A DNA stretch of 37,795 nt from Catellatospora coxensis (GCF_016862635.1 NZ_BONI01000085.1:1-37795), one strand, 5' to 3'; counted from the stretch's first letter, positions 17,652-26,723 are shown. Made by a program: numbers and translations. Notes: generated by a model from the letters alone, not told the origin.

Positions 17652-19487
17652 TCAGCGGGGTGGCTCCAGTCGCCAGACGCGCAGGGCCGGACCGTCGCCC
17701 GGCAGGGTCAGCCGACCCGTGCCGTCCGGTTCGAGGTCCGTAGCAGCGAAGACGCCGGCAGCCCGCGCGCCGAGGGTCAGTGAGACGTCCTCACCGGCCG
17801 CGCGCGAAGCCGCCACCAGCAGTGAATTCTGCTCGAATTCCCGCAGGTAGACCATGGTATCGCTGGTCACATGCAGCCAGCGCAGCCCGCCGTGGCGCAG
17901 CGCCGGCTCCGCGGCCCGCAAACCCAGCAGCTCACGGTATGCCGCCAGCGTCGCCTCGTCCCGGTCGCCCGGTCGCGACCACGGCATCGGGGTGCGCGCG
18001 TTCTCGCCGTTCCAGCCGGTCAGGCCGAACTCGCTGCCGGCGTACACCATCGGGGTTCCCGGCAGCGTGACCTGCAGACCCAGCGCGACCAGCTGCCTGG
18101 CCGCGGAACCGGTGACGGTGCGGATGCGGGCCGAGTCGTGCGAGTCGAGGATGTTCCACGAGTGGACCAGCGACCGCCAGGACACCCGTGCCGCGAACGC
18201 GCGCATGGTGGCGTACGCCGCCGTGCCGTCCCGGCTCGGCACGTCGCCCGGGGTGCCGAAGAAGTTGGCGAAGCCCGGCGCGTCACCACGCAGCCAGGCC
18301 CAGACCGGGCGGGTGAAGCCGAGGTAGTTCATGGCCCCGTGCCAGCCGTCGCGGTCCAGGTCGCCGGTGGCGTCGTGCATGTGCTCGCCGACCAGCATCG
18401 CCTCCGCCGGCAGGGCGCGGCGGATCAGCGCGGCCACCTCGTGCGCGTCGTCCTGCGCGGCGCGGCGGCCGGTCATGTTGGCGACGTCCACCCGCCACCC
18501 GTCGAAGTACGCCAGCCAGCGCCGCAGCACCGCGGTCATCCGCTGCCGCACCAGCGGGCTGGCCCAGTTCAGCTTGGGCAGGCTCTTCACCCCGCACCAG
18601 GCCTCGTAATCGCCGGTGCCGGCGTCGAAATAGAACATCTCCCGCTCGACCGCATCCACATCGGACTCAGCGACGGTGAACCACTCGTGAGCCGCGCCGC
18701 AGTGGTTGGAGGTGATGTCACCGATCAGCCGCATGCCGCGCGCGTGCACGGCCTCGGCCAGCCGGGCCAGCGCCGCGTCCCCACCCAGCAGCGGATCCAC
18801 CTCGTCGAAGGTGGACGCGTCGTAGCGGTGGTTCGAGCGAGCCGGGAAGATCGGCGTCAGGTAGACGGTGTTCGCGCCGAGCGCCTGGATGTGGTCCAGG
18901 TGTTCGGTGATGCCGTCGAGGTCGCCGCCGAAGAACTGCTCGGCGGTGCCCGGACCCTGCCCGATCACCTCGTCGCGATCCCAGTCGCGGGGCAGCGCCC
19001 AGTCCGGCAGATCGGTCTCCGCCAGCGGTTTCGCGTCCGCCGAGCGGGCGAAGCGGTCCGGGAAGATCTGGTACAGCACGGCGTCCGCGGACCAGGCCGG
19101 CGGCGTGTCGTACGCGACCGCCCGGAAGTCGGTGTCGTCGGGCAGTTCGTGTTCGAAGACGCCGCCCGCGGTCAGCCAGTAGGTGTCACCGGCCTTGTCC
19201 CGCAGGTGGAAGCGGTATTTGGTCACCGGGTTGCGCACCGCAAGCGCCGCCCGCCACCAGACGTCGCCGGCCCCGTAGCCGCCGACCGCCTTGCCGGTCC
19301 GCTCCCGGTCGAGCTCGGCGGCCGCGAAGTGCGGCTCCCCGTCCGGTGTGCTCCGCACATGCAGCGCGACGACCTCGGCGGCCGCCGGGACCCGCACCCA
19401 CACGGTGACCACGTCACCGAGCCCCGGGGCAGCATCCGAAATGTACAGATCTGAGCCGTCATGATGCGGCTGTTCGATGAGACGCAC
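17652..19487 (-). CDS. GH13 cyclomaltodextrinase/neopullulanase-like enzyme
   Basis: A 611-residue alpha-amylase-family enzyme. An N-terminal beta-sandwich domain (~1-120) precedes the barrel, which starts at AVLYQIFPDRF. Region I is LIGDITSNHCG; region II GWRVDVANM carries the nucleophile Asp near 333; region III LVGEHMHD has the acid/base Glu near 365; region IV is ILDSHDS near 447. The family hydrolyses cyclodextrins, pullulan or maltodextrins to maltose and glucose. No signal peptide is seen, so it is probably cytoplasmic and acts on imported maltodextrins. The GTG at 19487 has GGAAGG upstream. It follows malG on the same strand and likely belongs to that operon, although a palindrome lies in between. 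Confidence 0.9.
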   Translation of the reverse strand: MRLIEQPHHDGSDLYISDAAPGLGDVVTVWVRVPAAAEVVALHVRSTPDGEPHFAAAELDRERTGKAVGGYGAGDVWWRAALAVRNPVTKYRFHLRDKAGDTYWLTAGGVFEHELPDDTDFRAVAYDTPPAWSADAVLYQIFPDRFARSADAKPLAETDLPDWALPRDWDRDEVIGQGPGTAEQFFGGDLDGITEHLDHIQALGANTVYLTPIFPARSNHRYDASTFDEVDPLLGGDAALARLAEAVHARGMRLIGDITSNHCGAAHEWFTVAESDVDAVEREMFYFDAGTGDYEAWCGVKSLPKLNWASPLVRQRMTAVLRRWLAYFDGWRVDVANMTGRRAAQDDAHEVAALIRRALPAEAMLVGEHMHDATGDLDRDGWHGAMNYLGFTRPVWAWLRGDAPGFANFFGTPGDVPSRDGTAAYATMRAFAARVSWRSLVHSWNILDSHDSARIRTVTGSAARQLVALGLQVTLPGTPMVYAGSEFGLTGWNGENARTPMPWSRPGDRDEATLAAYRELLGLRAAEPALRHGGLRWLHVTSDTMVYLREFEQNSLLVAASRAAGEDVSLTLGARAAGVFAATDLEPDGTGRLTLPGDGPALRVWRLEPPR

Positions 19488-19605
19488 TGTCGCGCCATCC
19501 TTCCTTGTTCAGGGGATGTCGACGTTTCAGCCCGCAGCCCCGTCACCGGGACCCGAGGTCGCGACACTGCTGTTGCTGCCATTGCCTTACCGGCCCCCAC
19601 CCACC

Positions 19606-19670
19606 GCGTTGATCATGAAGTTGTGGCCACGACACGCCGTCGAGCCGTGCCATAAGTTCATGATCAACGC
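19606..19670 (-). repeat. 61-bp palindromic repeat, copy 2, intergenic
   Basis: GCGTTGATCATGAAGTT at the left mirrors AACTTCATGATCAACGC-type sequence at the right. The core 19608-19668, reverse-complemented, matches 7018-7078 at 57 of 61 positions. Here it sits between malG and the GH13 gene, where it may attenuate or process the operon transcript. Confidence 0.9.
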
Positions 19671-19685
19671 GGAGGGGGTGGGTGG

Positions 19686-20534
19686 TCAGCCCTTCACTGC
19701 GCCGGCGGTCAGGCCGCTGACGATGTACTTCTGGAGCCAGAGGAAGAGGCTCACGGTGGGGACCGCCGTCAGGAGGGTGGCGGCGGCGAACATGCCGAAG
19801 TTGGCGTCGCGTTTGTCGGTGAGCATGCCGTACATGCCCACGGCCAGGGTCTTTGCCTCGGTGTCGCGGAGGAAGACGTTGGCGATGAGGAACTCGTTGA
19901 TGGTGCCGATGAAGGAGAGCATCGCCGTCACCGCGAGCACCGGTCCGACCAGCGGCAGGATGATGCGGAAGAAGGTCTGCACGTGCGACGCGCCGTCCAT
20001 GGTGGCCGACTCGTCGATCTCCTTGGGCACCGTGTCCAGGTAGCCCTTCATCAGGTACGTGTTCACACCCAGCGCGCCGCCCAGGTAGAGCACGAGCAGG
20101 CCCCACGGCTCGTTGAAGCCGAACGTCGGGTACAGCTCGGTGACCTCGGTGAACACGATGAAGATGGCCACGATCGCCAGGAACTGCGGGAACATCTGGA
20201 TGAGCAGGATGGACAGCAGGCCCACCCGGCGGCCCCGGAACCGCATCCGGCTGAACGCGTACGCCGCCGCCACGCTGATCAGCAGGCTGGCGAAGGCCGA
20301 GATCAGCGCGATGACCACCGAGTTCAGGAACCACCTGGTGTACGGGTGGTCACCGGTGAGCAGGTCGACGAAGTTCTTCAGGCTGGCGCCCTGCGGGATG
20401 AGCCCGGTGGAGCCGAGCGTGCCCAGCGGGTTGATCGCGGCGGAGACCACGAACAGCACCGGGAACAGCGCGAAGGCGCACACCAGCAGCACCACCGCGT
20501 AGCGCCAGCCGACCTCCTTGAGCCACTTGATCAC
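19686..20534 (-). CDS. malG: Maltose/maltodextrin ABC transporter permease MalG
   Basis: A 282-residue inner-membrane permease with six predicted membrane segments. The EAA loop EIDESATMDGASHVQTFFRIILPL contacts the ATPase, and the protein ends in QKYIVSGLTAGAVKG, typical of MalG. The GTG at 20534 overlaps the malF stop as GTGA (20531-20534) and has AGGAGGAGGT six bases upstream. It pairs with MalF; an ATPase is not encoded here. Confidence 0.94.
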   Translation of the reverse strand: MIKWLKEVGWRYAVVLLVCAFALFPVLFVVSAAINPLGTLGSTGLIPQGASLKNFVDLLTGDHPYTRWFLNSVVIALISAFASLLISVAAAYAFSRMRFRGRRVGLLSILLIQMFPQFLAIVAIFIVFTEVTELYPTFGFNEPWGLLVLYLGGALGVNTYLMKGYLDTVPKEIDESATMDGASHVQTFFRIILPLVGPVLAVTAMLSFIGTINEFLIANVFLRDTEAKTLAVGMYGMLTDKRDANFGMFAAATLLTAVPTVSLFLWLQKYIVSGLTAGAVKG

Positions 20535-22171
20535 GAGTACACCTCCTCCTGCGCCCGGCTGCGCCAGAACGCCACCGTGGAGACCGTGGCCACGATCGCG
20601 AAGATGAACACCGAGATCGCCGCGGCGAAGCCGAAGTCGGCCACGCCGGAGTCGAAGCCCGCGACCCGGTACGTGTAGCTGATCAGCAGGTCGGTCGCGC
20701 CGACGGTGGCGTTGTCGACCGCGTACGGCCCGCCGTTGGTGACCAGCTTGATGTTGTTGAAGTTGTTGAAGTTGAAGCCGAACGACGAGATCAGCAGCGG
20801 GGTCAGCGCCACCAGCACCAGCGGCAGGGTGACCCGCCGGAAACCGGCCCACGCGGACGCGCCGTCGATGCGGGCCGCGTCGGTCAGCTCCCGTGGCACG
20901 GCCTGCAGCGCACCCGTGATCACCAGGAACATGTACGGGAAGCCCATCCACAGGTTGATCACGATCAGGCCGAGCCGGGCCGTGGTCGGCGTGCCCAGCC
21001 AGTCGTGCACCCCGAACAGCTTGCTGATCAGGCCGAAGTCGGTGTTGAACATGTCCCGCCAGATCAGCAGCATGGCGAAGCCCGGCATGGCGTACGGCAG
21101 GATCAGCATGGCCCGGTAGATCCTGGTGCCCCGCACCCGGGGCGAGTGCAGCGCCAGCGCCACGATCATGCCTAGCGCGAACGTCGTCGCGACCGCGCTG
21201 ATCGCGAAGACGAAGTTCCAGATCAGCACGTTCAGGAAGTGCCCGGAGATGGTCGGGTCGGTCAGCGCCTTCTTGAAGTTGGCGAACCCGACGTCGACCT
21301 TCCAGCCCTGGTCGAGGTGCTCGCCCTCGGCGTTGACGAAGTAGCCCTCGACCTCGTCGGCGACCCACCTGCCGCCGCTCGGGCTGGTCACGCAGTCACA
21401 GGCCGCGTCGTAGGACTTGTCGGCCTTGCCCTCGAAGGCGCGGCTCAGGCCGGTGGCCTTGACCGCGCCGCCTGCGGTCGGCACCGAGAACGCCGCGATC
21501 TCCGCGTCGCGTTCGGCCGCCTGGGCGGTCGGGATCACGGTGTACCCGGCGGCGGCCAGCACCTTGCCGGTCAGCGACACCTCGGCCCCGTCGACCGGGG
21601 TCAGGCCCTCCGCGGTGCCCGCCTGGACCGCCTTGGTGGCCGGGTCGACCAGCAGGAACACCAGCTCGCCGTCGCGCTCGGCGATGGTCAGGTAGTACTC
21701 CGGGGAGCCCGGCACCTGGGTCACCGAGCTGGTCTCGATGGCCCGGATCGCCTCCTCCTTGGTGCCGCGGTGCCCGTCGCCGAAGTTGGTGAACGCGGTG
21801 ACGAAGGTCAGCACGATCGGCACGATGGCGAACGCGATCAGGAAGATGGTGCCCGGCACCAGGTACTTCGCCGGGATGTGGCGCGGGGTCAGGTAGAGGT
21901 AGGCGACGAGCGCCGTGACCACGCCGACGATGACCAGGGCCGTCCAGGCCTCGGTCCGGATCAGCGGCGGGAGCGCGTAGATCAGCAGTGCGGCGACGAT
22001 GCCCAGCACCGCGATACGCGACACGATGAAGCCGGTGGACAGCTCGCGGGTGCGGCGGACCTGCTCCGCTTCACCCCGCCGCCCACCCCGGGAGCGCTGG
22101 TCGGGGGCCTGCCCGGACGACCCCGGGTGCGGGGAGCTCGCGCTCCCCGCACCCGTCACCTCAGTGGTCAT
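20531..22171 (-). CDS. malF: Maltose/maltodextrin ABC transporter permease MalF
   Basis: A 546-residue permease. A basic N-terminal region (~1-45) precedes two to three membrane helices. An extracytoplasmic domain comparable to the P2 loop of E. coli MalF follows (~150-290), and then the transmembrane core with the EAA loop ELTDAARIDGASAWAGFRRVTLPL. The conserved FGFNFNNFNNIKLVTNGGP precedes the last helices. The ATG at 22171 lies nine bases after the malE stop; no strong ribosome binding site is visible. It forms the channel with MalG. Confidence 0.93.
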   Translation of the reverse strand: MTTEVTGAGSASSPHPGSSGQAPDQRSRGGRRGEAEQVRRTRELSTGFIVSRIAVLGIVAALLIYALPPLIRTEAWTALVIVGVVTALVAYLYLTPRHIPAKYLVPGTIFLIAFAIVPIVLTFVTAFTNFGDGHRGTKEEAIRAIETSSVTQVPGSPEYYLTIAERDGELVFLLVDPATKAVQAGTAEGLTPVDGAEVSLTGKVLAAAGYTVIPTAQAAERDAEIAAFSVPTAGGAVKATGLSRAFEGKADKSYDAACDCVTSPSGGRWVADEVEGYFVNAEGEHLDQGWKVDVGFANFKKALTDPTISGHFLNVLIWNFVFAISAVATTFALGMIVALALHSPRVRGTRIYRAMLILPYAMPGFAMLLIWRDMFNTDFGLISKLFGVHDWLGTPTTARLGLIVINLWMGFPYMFLVITGALQAVPRELTDAARIDGASAWAGFRRVTLPLVLVALTPLLISSFGFNFNNFNNIKLVTNGGPYAVDNATVGATDLLISYTYRVAGFDSGVADFGFAAAISVFIFAIVATVSTVAFWRSRAQEEVYS

Positions 22172-22180
22172 GAGGTAGGA

Positions 22181-23431
22181 CTACTTGTTGATCTCGGCGG
22201 TGATGGCCTTGGCCGCTGCCTCGGCCGCGGTCTTGGCATCGCCGCCCTTGACGACCGCCACCTCGGCGTTGGCCATCGGGCCCCAGATCGCGCCCATGGC
22301 CGGGATGGCCGGCATCGGGATGCCGTTGGCGCCGGCGGTCACGAACTTCTCCGCGTTCGGGTCGAGGGTCTTGACCTCGTCGGCGGCCGCGGTCAGCGCC
22401 GCGGGACGCGGGTCGGCCTTGTAGAGCGCGAGCGCCACGTCCTTGTTGGTGACGTAGTTGGCCACGAACTCCTGCGCCAGCACCTTGCTCTTGCCCTTGG
22501 CCGCCACGTAGAACGCCTGCACACCGAGGAACGGCTTGGCCTGCCCGCCCGCCGCGAAGCCGGGGACAGCGCTGATGTCGTAGCCGAAGCCGGCCTTCTT
22601 GACGTCGTTCATCGACCACGGGCCGGAGATCAGGAACGCGCACTTCTTCTGCACGAAGCTCGGGATGCCGTTCTCGTTGCCGATCGAGGTCTTGATCGCG
22701 CCCTCGCCCTTCTCGCCGAGCGCCTTCATCTTCTCCAGCGCGGCGATCGACTCGGGGGTGTTCACGGTGACCTTGGACGGGTCCGGGTCACCGGCGGCGG
22801 TGGTCCCGAACAGCGAGCCGCCGGCCGCCGAGAACAGCGGGTACGTGTGGTACACGTCGCCGGCCGCGCCGAACGGCACGCACAGGATCTCCTGGACCTT
22901 CTTGGCCGCCTTGAGGTCCTTGCCGGTCTTGATCAGGTCCTCGAGGGTGGCCGGAGCGGTGGGCACCAGGTCCGTGTTGCGGATCAGGGCCACGTTCTCC
23001 ATCGCGTACGGCGCGCCGTAGATCTGCCCGTTGAAGGTCACGGCCTTGATCGCGTTCGGGTGGAACGCGGCCTTCTGCTCGGCGGTCAGCTGCACCGGGT
23101 CGATGGCGCCGTTCTGCACCATGTTGCCGATCCAGTCGTGCGCGCCGACCATGATGTCCGGGCCGCTGCCCTGCTGCGAGGCGGTGATGAAGGTCTGCTG
23201 CTGGTTCTCGCTGATCTCCTTGACCTCGACCGTGACGCCGTTCTCCTTGCCGAACGCCTCGGCGAACGGCTTGAGCACGGGGGCCCGGGTCGGGTCGGTC
23301 CACAACACGAGCTTGCCGTTGCCCTTGTCCTTGCTGGGGGTGGCAGCCGGCTCGTTGGTTCCGCCGCAAGCCGCGACACCGAGCATCAGCAGCCCGGCGG
23401 CGGCGATCACACCCGCGGTACGGATGCGCAT
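22181..23431 (-). CDS. malE: Maltose/maltodextrin-binding lipoprotein MalE
   Basis: A 416-residue extracellular solute-binding protein. The signal peptide ends in the lipobox LGVAAC (Cys near residue 22), followed by a Ser/Lys/Gly-rich linker. The mature part has the family pattern GKLVLWTDPTRAPVLKPFAEAF, ASQQGSGPDIMVGAHDWIG, IYGAPYAMENVALIRNTDL and KCAFLISGPWSMNDVK. It would capture maltodextrins for MalFG. The ATG at 23431 has GAAGGAG five bases upstream. It is the first gene of malEFG and lies divergent to the LacI-family regulator. Confidence 0.94.
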   Translation of the reverse strand: MRIRTAGVIAAAGLLMLGVAACGGTNEPAATPSKDKGNGKLVLWTDPTRAPVLKPFAEAFGKENGVTVEVKEISENQQQTFITASQQGSGPDIMVGAHDWIGNMVQNGAIDPVQLTAEQKAAFHPNAIKAVTFNGQIYGAPYAMENVALIRNTDLVPTAPATLEDLIKTGKDLKAAKKVQEILCVPFGAAGDVYHTYPLFSAAGGSLFGTTAAGDPDPSKVTVNTPESIAALEKMKALGEKGEGAIKTSIGNENGIPSFVQKKCAFLISGPWSMNDVKKAGFGYDISAVPGFAAGGQAKPFLGVQAFYVAAKGKSKVLAQEFVANYVTNKDVALALYKADPRPAALTAAADEVKTLDPNAEKFVTAGANGIPMPAIPAMGAIWGPMANAEVAVVKGGDAKTAAEAAAKAITAEINK

Positions 23432-23532
23432 GAGCACTCCTTCGAGAAGGGTCACCGGGGTGACCCGGGGGTGACCGCGCGGGCGAATCCACGCGCCCGT
23501 GCGGCCGAGAGGGGATCGACGCGGCACCGTTC

Positions 23533-23654
23533 TGGAAGGTCTTCCAAAATCGGTGACGCACCACAGCACCCGGTTGCCCGGGTTGTGATGGGTGTTACAG
23601 AGTTTGTTGCCGGGAGGTTAGCAAGCCTTTGCAAACAATGGAAGACCTTGCAAC
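23533..23654. promoter_or_regulatory. Candidate MalR operator cluster between malE and malR
   Basis: The 266-bp divergent spacer holds a perfect 14-bp palindrome TGGAAGGTCTTCCA (23533-23546), an 8-bp palindrome TTTGCAAA (23628-23635), GCAAG at 23621 and CTTGCAAC at 23647-23654. The GCAAG/CTTGC half-site recurs upstream of the alpha-glucosidase. These fit LacI-family operators in general, but binding is inferred. Confidence 0.5.
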
Positions 23655-23685
23655 GTGCCCATATCAACATCCGGCTGTCTTCGGC

Positions 23686-23691
23686 TAGAGT
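23686..23691 (+). promoter_or_regulatory. Leaderless -10 element of the LacI-family regulator gene
   Basis: TAGAGT lies six bases upstream of the ATG at 23698, and no Shine-Dalgarno sequence is present. This is the arrangement expected for a leaderless actinobacterial message. The -35 element is weak. Confidence 0.55.
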
Positions 23692-23697
23692 GCCGCC

Positions 23698-24714
23698 ATG
23701 CGCGCACGACTCTCTGACATCGCCCAGCAGGCGGAGGTGAGCGAAGCCACCGTCTCCCGGGTGCTGAACGACCGGCCCGGCGTCTCCGCCGACACCCGGC
23801 AGGCCGTGCTGACCGCTCTCGACGTGCTGGGCTACGAGCGCCCCGCCCGGCTGCGCAAACGCAGCGCGGGCCTGGTCGGCCTGGTGGTCCCGGAGCTGGA
23901 CAACCCGATCTTCCCGGCATTCGCCCAGATCATCGAGACGACCCTGGCCCAGCAGGGCTTCACCCCGGTGCTGTGCACCCAGACGCCCGGCGGCGTCACC
24001 GAGGACGAGTACGTCGAGATGCTGCTCGACCGGCAGGTCTCCGGCATCGTCTTCGTCTCCGGCCTGCACGCCGACTCGACCAGCGACCCCGAGCGCTACC
24101 GCAAGCTGCTCGCCCGCCCGCTGCCGATCGTGCTGGTCAACGGGTACGCCGAGAACATCGAGGCGCCGTTCATCTCGTGCGACGACCGGGCCGCCGGCGA
24201 GCTGGCCGTGGCCCACCTGGTGGCGCTCGGCCACAAGAAGATCGGCCTGATCTCCGGCCCCGACCGCTACCTGCCGGTACAGCGCAAGATCGAGGGCTAC
24301 CGGGCCGCCATGCGCCGCCTGCTCAACCTCAGCGACGCCCAGATCGACGAGATGATCTCGCTGTCCCTGTTCGGCGTGGAGGGCGGCGACGCCGCGGCGT
24401 CCCGGCTGCTGGACAAGGGCGTGACCGGTTTCGTCTGCGGCTCGGACCTGATGGCACTGGGCGCGATCCGCGCGGTGCGCCAGCGCGGCCTGCAGGTGCC
24501 CACGGACGTCTCGGTGGTCGGCTACGACGACTCGCCGCTGATCGCCTTCACCGACCCGCCCATGACCACGCTGCGCCAGCCGGTGCGGGCGATGGCCGTG
24601 GCGGCCGTACGGGCCCTCGTGGACGAGATCAAGGGGCACCCGGCGCCGCATTCGGAGTACATTTTCCGACCGGAGTTGGTCGTTCGGGGGTCCACCGCCG
24701 CCCACAGCGGGTGA
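23698..24714 (+). CDS. malR: LacI-family regulator of maltose genes (MalR-type)
   Basis: A 338-residue LacI/GalR transcription factor. The N-terminal helix-turn-helix LSDIAQQAEVSEATVSRVLND is followed by a hinge helix and a periplasmic-binding-like effector domain (GLVVPELDNPIFPAFAQIIE to VVGYDDSPLIAFTDPPMTTLRQP). Its position between malEFG and an alpha-glucosidase strongly suggests it represses both until maltodextrin is present, as the Streptomyces MalR/Reg1 proteins do. The ATG at 23698 starts directly at the DNA-binding domain. Confidence 0.92.
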   Translation: MRARLSDIAQQAEVSEATVSRVLNDRPGVSADTRQAVLTALDVLGYERPARLRKRSAGLVGLVVPELDNPIFPAFAQIIETTLAQQGFTPVLCTQTPGGVTEDEYVEMLLDRQVSGIVFVSGLHADSTSDPERYRKLLARPLPIVLVNGYAENIEAPFISCDDRAAGELAVAHLVALGHKKIGLISGPDRYLPVQRKIEGYRAAMRRLLNLSDAQIDEMISLSLFGVEGGDAAASRLLDKGVTGFVCGSDLMALGAIRAVRQRGLQVPTDVSVVGYDDSPLIAFTDPPMTTLRQPVRAMAVAAVRALVDEIKGHPAPHSEYIFRPELVVRGSTAAHSG

Positions 24715-24757
24715 CCCTGCGTCAGTATGATGATTGAAACTTTCTGAAAAGCTCTGC

Positions 24758-24787
24758 TTGACTCTTGCGCAAGTTGCACGACATCCT
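24758..24787 (+). promoter_or_regulatory. Candidate promoter and operator before the alpha-glucosidase unit
   Basis: TTGACT (24758-24763) could be a -35 element. Directly after it lies a perfect 10-bp palindrome CTTGCGCAAG (24764-24773), sharing the CTTGC half-site seen between malE and malR. A weak -10 (about 24782-24787, CATCCT) follows. A repressor bound there would block RNA polymerase. Confidence 0.5.
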
Positions 24788-24842
24788 TCATGAGTCCTCG
24801 CGGCGCTCTCGGGCCGCGAGACGCTCGCTCCTGGAGGAAACC

Positions 24843-25085
24843 ATGCGCCGCAGCAGCCGCGCCGCCGCCGTCACCGGCGCAGCGGTCGTGCTGCCCGCGC
24901 GCGGCTGCGGCACGGCCGGCGAGAAATCGCTCTCTCAGCCGGCCCACCCCGCCTCCCTGGTCCCCGAACAGGGCGTTCGGTACATCCGGACCGTCCCGGC
25001 CCACGACGGCCGCGGCCCTGCTCCCCTCACGACCGACAGACCGCGCAGCCGCTCATGCGCCGCCCTTGGAAAGGACTGCCAGTGA
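24843..25085 (+). pseudogene. Short lipoprotein-leader-like frame, probable gene remnant
   Basis: An 80-codon frame with a strong GGAGG seven bases before its ATG. It starts like a lipoprotein signal (MRRSSRAAAVTGAAVVLPARGC, a degraded lipobox before Cys). No recognisable domain follows, and it ends in a TGA that overlaps the alpha-glucosidase GTG (GTGA, 25082-25085). I read it as the remnant of a lipoprotein gene, perhaps a binding protein, kept as a translated leader. It could also be a real short protein. Confidence 0.45.
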
Positions 25086-26680
25086 CCACGCAGGCAACCG
25101 ACGACTGGTGGCGCGACGCCGTCGTCTACCAGATCTACCCGCGCAGCTTCGCCGACGCCGACGGTGACGGCACCGGCGATCTGCAGGGCGTCCGCGGCAA
25201 GCTGCCGTACCTGCGCGAACTCGGCGTCGACGCGGTCTGGCTGAGCCCGTTCTTCACCTCGCCGCTGGCCGACGGCGGTTACGACGTCGCCGACTACCGC
25301 GACGTGGACCCCCGTTTCGGCACGCTGGCCGACTTCGACGCGATGATGAAGGACGCGCACGCGCTCAACATCCGGATCATCGTCGACCTGGTCCCGAACC
25401 ACTCCTCGGACCAGCACGCCTGGTTCCAGCAGGCGCTGGCGGCCGCGCCCGGCTCGGCCGAGCGCGAGCGGTACATGTTCCGCGAGGGCCAGGGCGAGAA
25501 CGGCGAGCTGCCGCCCAACGACTGGGAGTCCATCTTCGGCGGCCGGGCCTGGACCCGCGTGCCCGACGGGCAGTGGTACCTGCACCTGTTCGCGCCCGAG
25601 CAGCCCGACCTGAACTGGGAGAACCCCGAGGTGCGCGCGGAGTTCCGCGACGTGCTGCGGTTCTGGCTCGACCGGGGCGTCGACGGGTTCCGCATCGACG
25701 TCGCCCACGGCATGATCAAGGAGGCCGGCCTGCCCTCGGTGGGCCGCACCACCGACGAGGGCGGCCGCCAGGTCGAGATGCTGGGCAGCGAGCGCCTGCC
25801 GTACTTCGACCAGGACGGCGTGCACGACATCTACCGCGAGTGGCGGCCCATCCTGGACGAGTACCCGGGCGGCCGGATGGCCGTGGCCGAGGCGTGGGTG
25901 GAGTCCCCGGAGCGGCTGGCCCGCTACATCGGCCGCGACGAGCTGCACCAGGCGTTCAACTTCGACTTCATGATGGCCGACTTCGACCCCGCGTCGTTCC
26001 GGGCCATCATCGACAAGTCGCTGGCCGAGGCCGACCTGGTCGGCGCCCCCACCACCTGGGTGCTGTCCAACCACGACAAGTTCCGCCACGTCACCCGGTA
26101 CGGCGACGGCGAGCTCGGCCTGCGCCGGGCCCGCGCCGCCACCCAGCTGATGCTGGCACTGCCCGGTTCGGCGTACCTCTACAACGGCGAGGAGCTGGGC
26201 CTCAACGAGGTCCTCGACCTGCCCGACGAGCTGCGCGAGGACCCGTCGTTCCAGCGCACCGGGGAGAGCCGCGACGGCTGCCGGGTGCCGCTGCCCTGGG
26301 GCGGCACGGCGGCCGAGGGCTTCCGGTTCAACCCGGACGGCCTGGGTACGCCCTGGCTGCCGCAGCCGGCGAAGTGGGAGGCGCTGACCGCGCAGGCGCA
26401 GGAGTCCGACCCGGACTCGACGCTGAACTTCTACCGCGCGGCGCTGCGCCTGCGCAAGGAGCTGCCCGCCCTCGGCGGCGGCACGCTGACCTGGCTCGAC
26501 GCGCCCGAGGGCGTGCTGGCCTTCCGCCGCGAGCCCGGCGTCGTCGTGGTCGTCAACATCGCCGACCGCGCCGTCGACCTGTCGGAGCTTCACCTGACCG
26601 GCGACGTCCTCCTGTCCAGCGGCCCCCTCCACACCGACGGCCGCATCCCCGCCGACACCACCATCTGGCTCACCGCCTGA
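25082..26680 (+). CDS. GH13 alpha-glucosidase (oligo-1,4/1,6-glucosidase type)
   Basis: A 532-residue cytoplasmic alpha-glucosidase. The barrel opens with WWRDAVVYQIYPRSFADADGDG; region I is IIVDLVPNHSSD; the nucleophile Asp is in GFRIDVAHG near 206; the acid/base Glu is in VAEAWV near 270; the third Asp is in LSNHDKF near 330. An EELGLNEV motif is also typical. It would release glucose from imported maltose and maltodextrins. The GTG at 25082 has GGAAAGGA six bases upstream, and the start overlaps the stop of a short upstream frame. It lies downstream of the regulator on the same strand. Confidence 0.93.
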   Translation: MTTQATDDWWRDAVVYQIYPRSFADADGDGTGDLQGVRGKLPYLRELGVDAVWLSPFFTSPLADGGYDVADYRDVDPRFGTLADFDAMMKDAHALNIRIIVDLVPNHSSDQHAWFQQALAAAPGSAERERYMFREGQGENGELPPNDWESIFGGRAWTRVPDGQWYLHLFAPEQPDLNWENPEVRAEFRDVLRFWLDRGVDGFRIDVAHGMIKEAGLPSVGRTTDEGGRQVEMLGSERLPYFDQDGVHDIYREWRPILDEYPGGRMAVAEAWVESPERLARYIGRDELHQAFNFDFMMADFDPASFRAIIDKSLAEADLVGAPTTWVLSNHDKFRHVTRYGDGELGLRRARAATQLMLALPGSAYLYNGEELGLNEVLDLPDELREDPSFQRTGESRDGCRVPLPWGGTAAEGFRFNPDGLGTPWLPQPAKWEALTAQAQESDPDSTLNFYRAALRLRKELPALGGGTLTWLDAPEGVLAFRREPGVVVVVNIADRAVDLSELHLTGDVLLSSGPLHTDGRIPADTTIWLTA

Positions 26681-26723
26681 CCCACCCCCGCGCGGGACGG
26701 CCCACGCCGGCCCACCCCACGTC

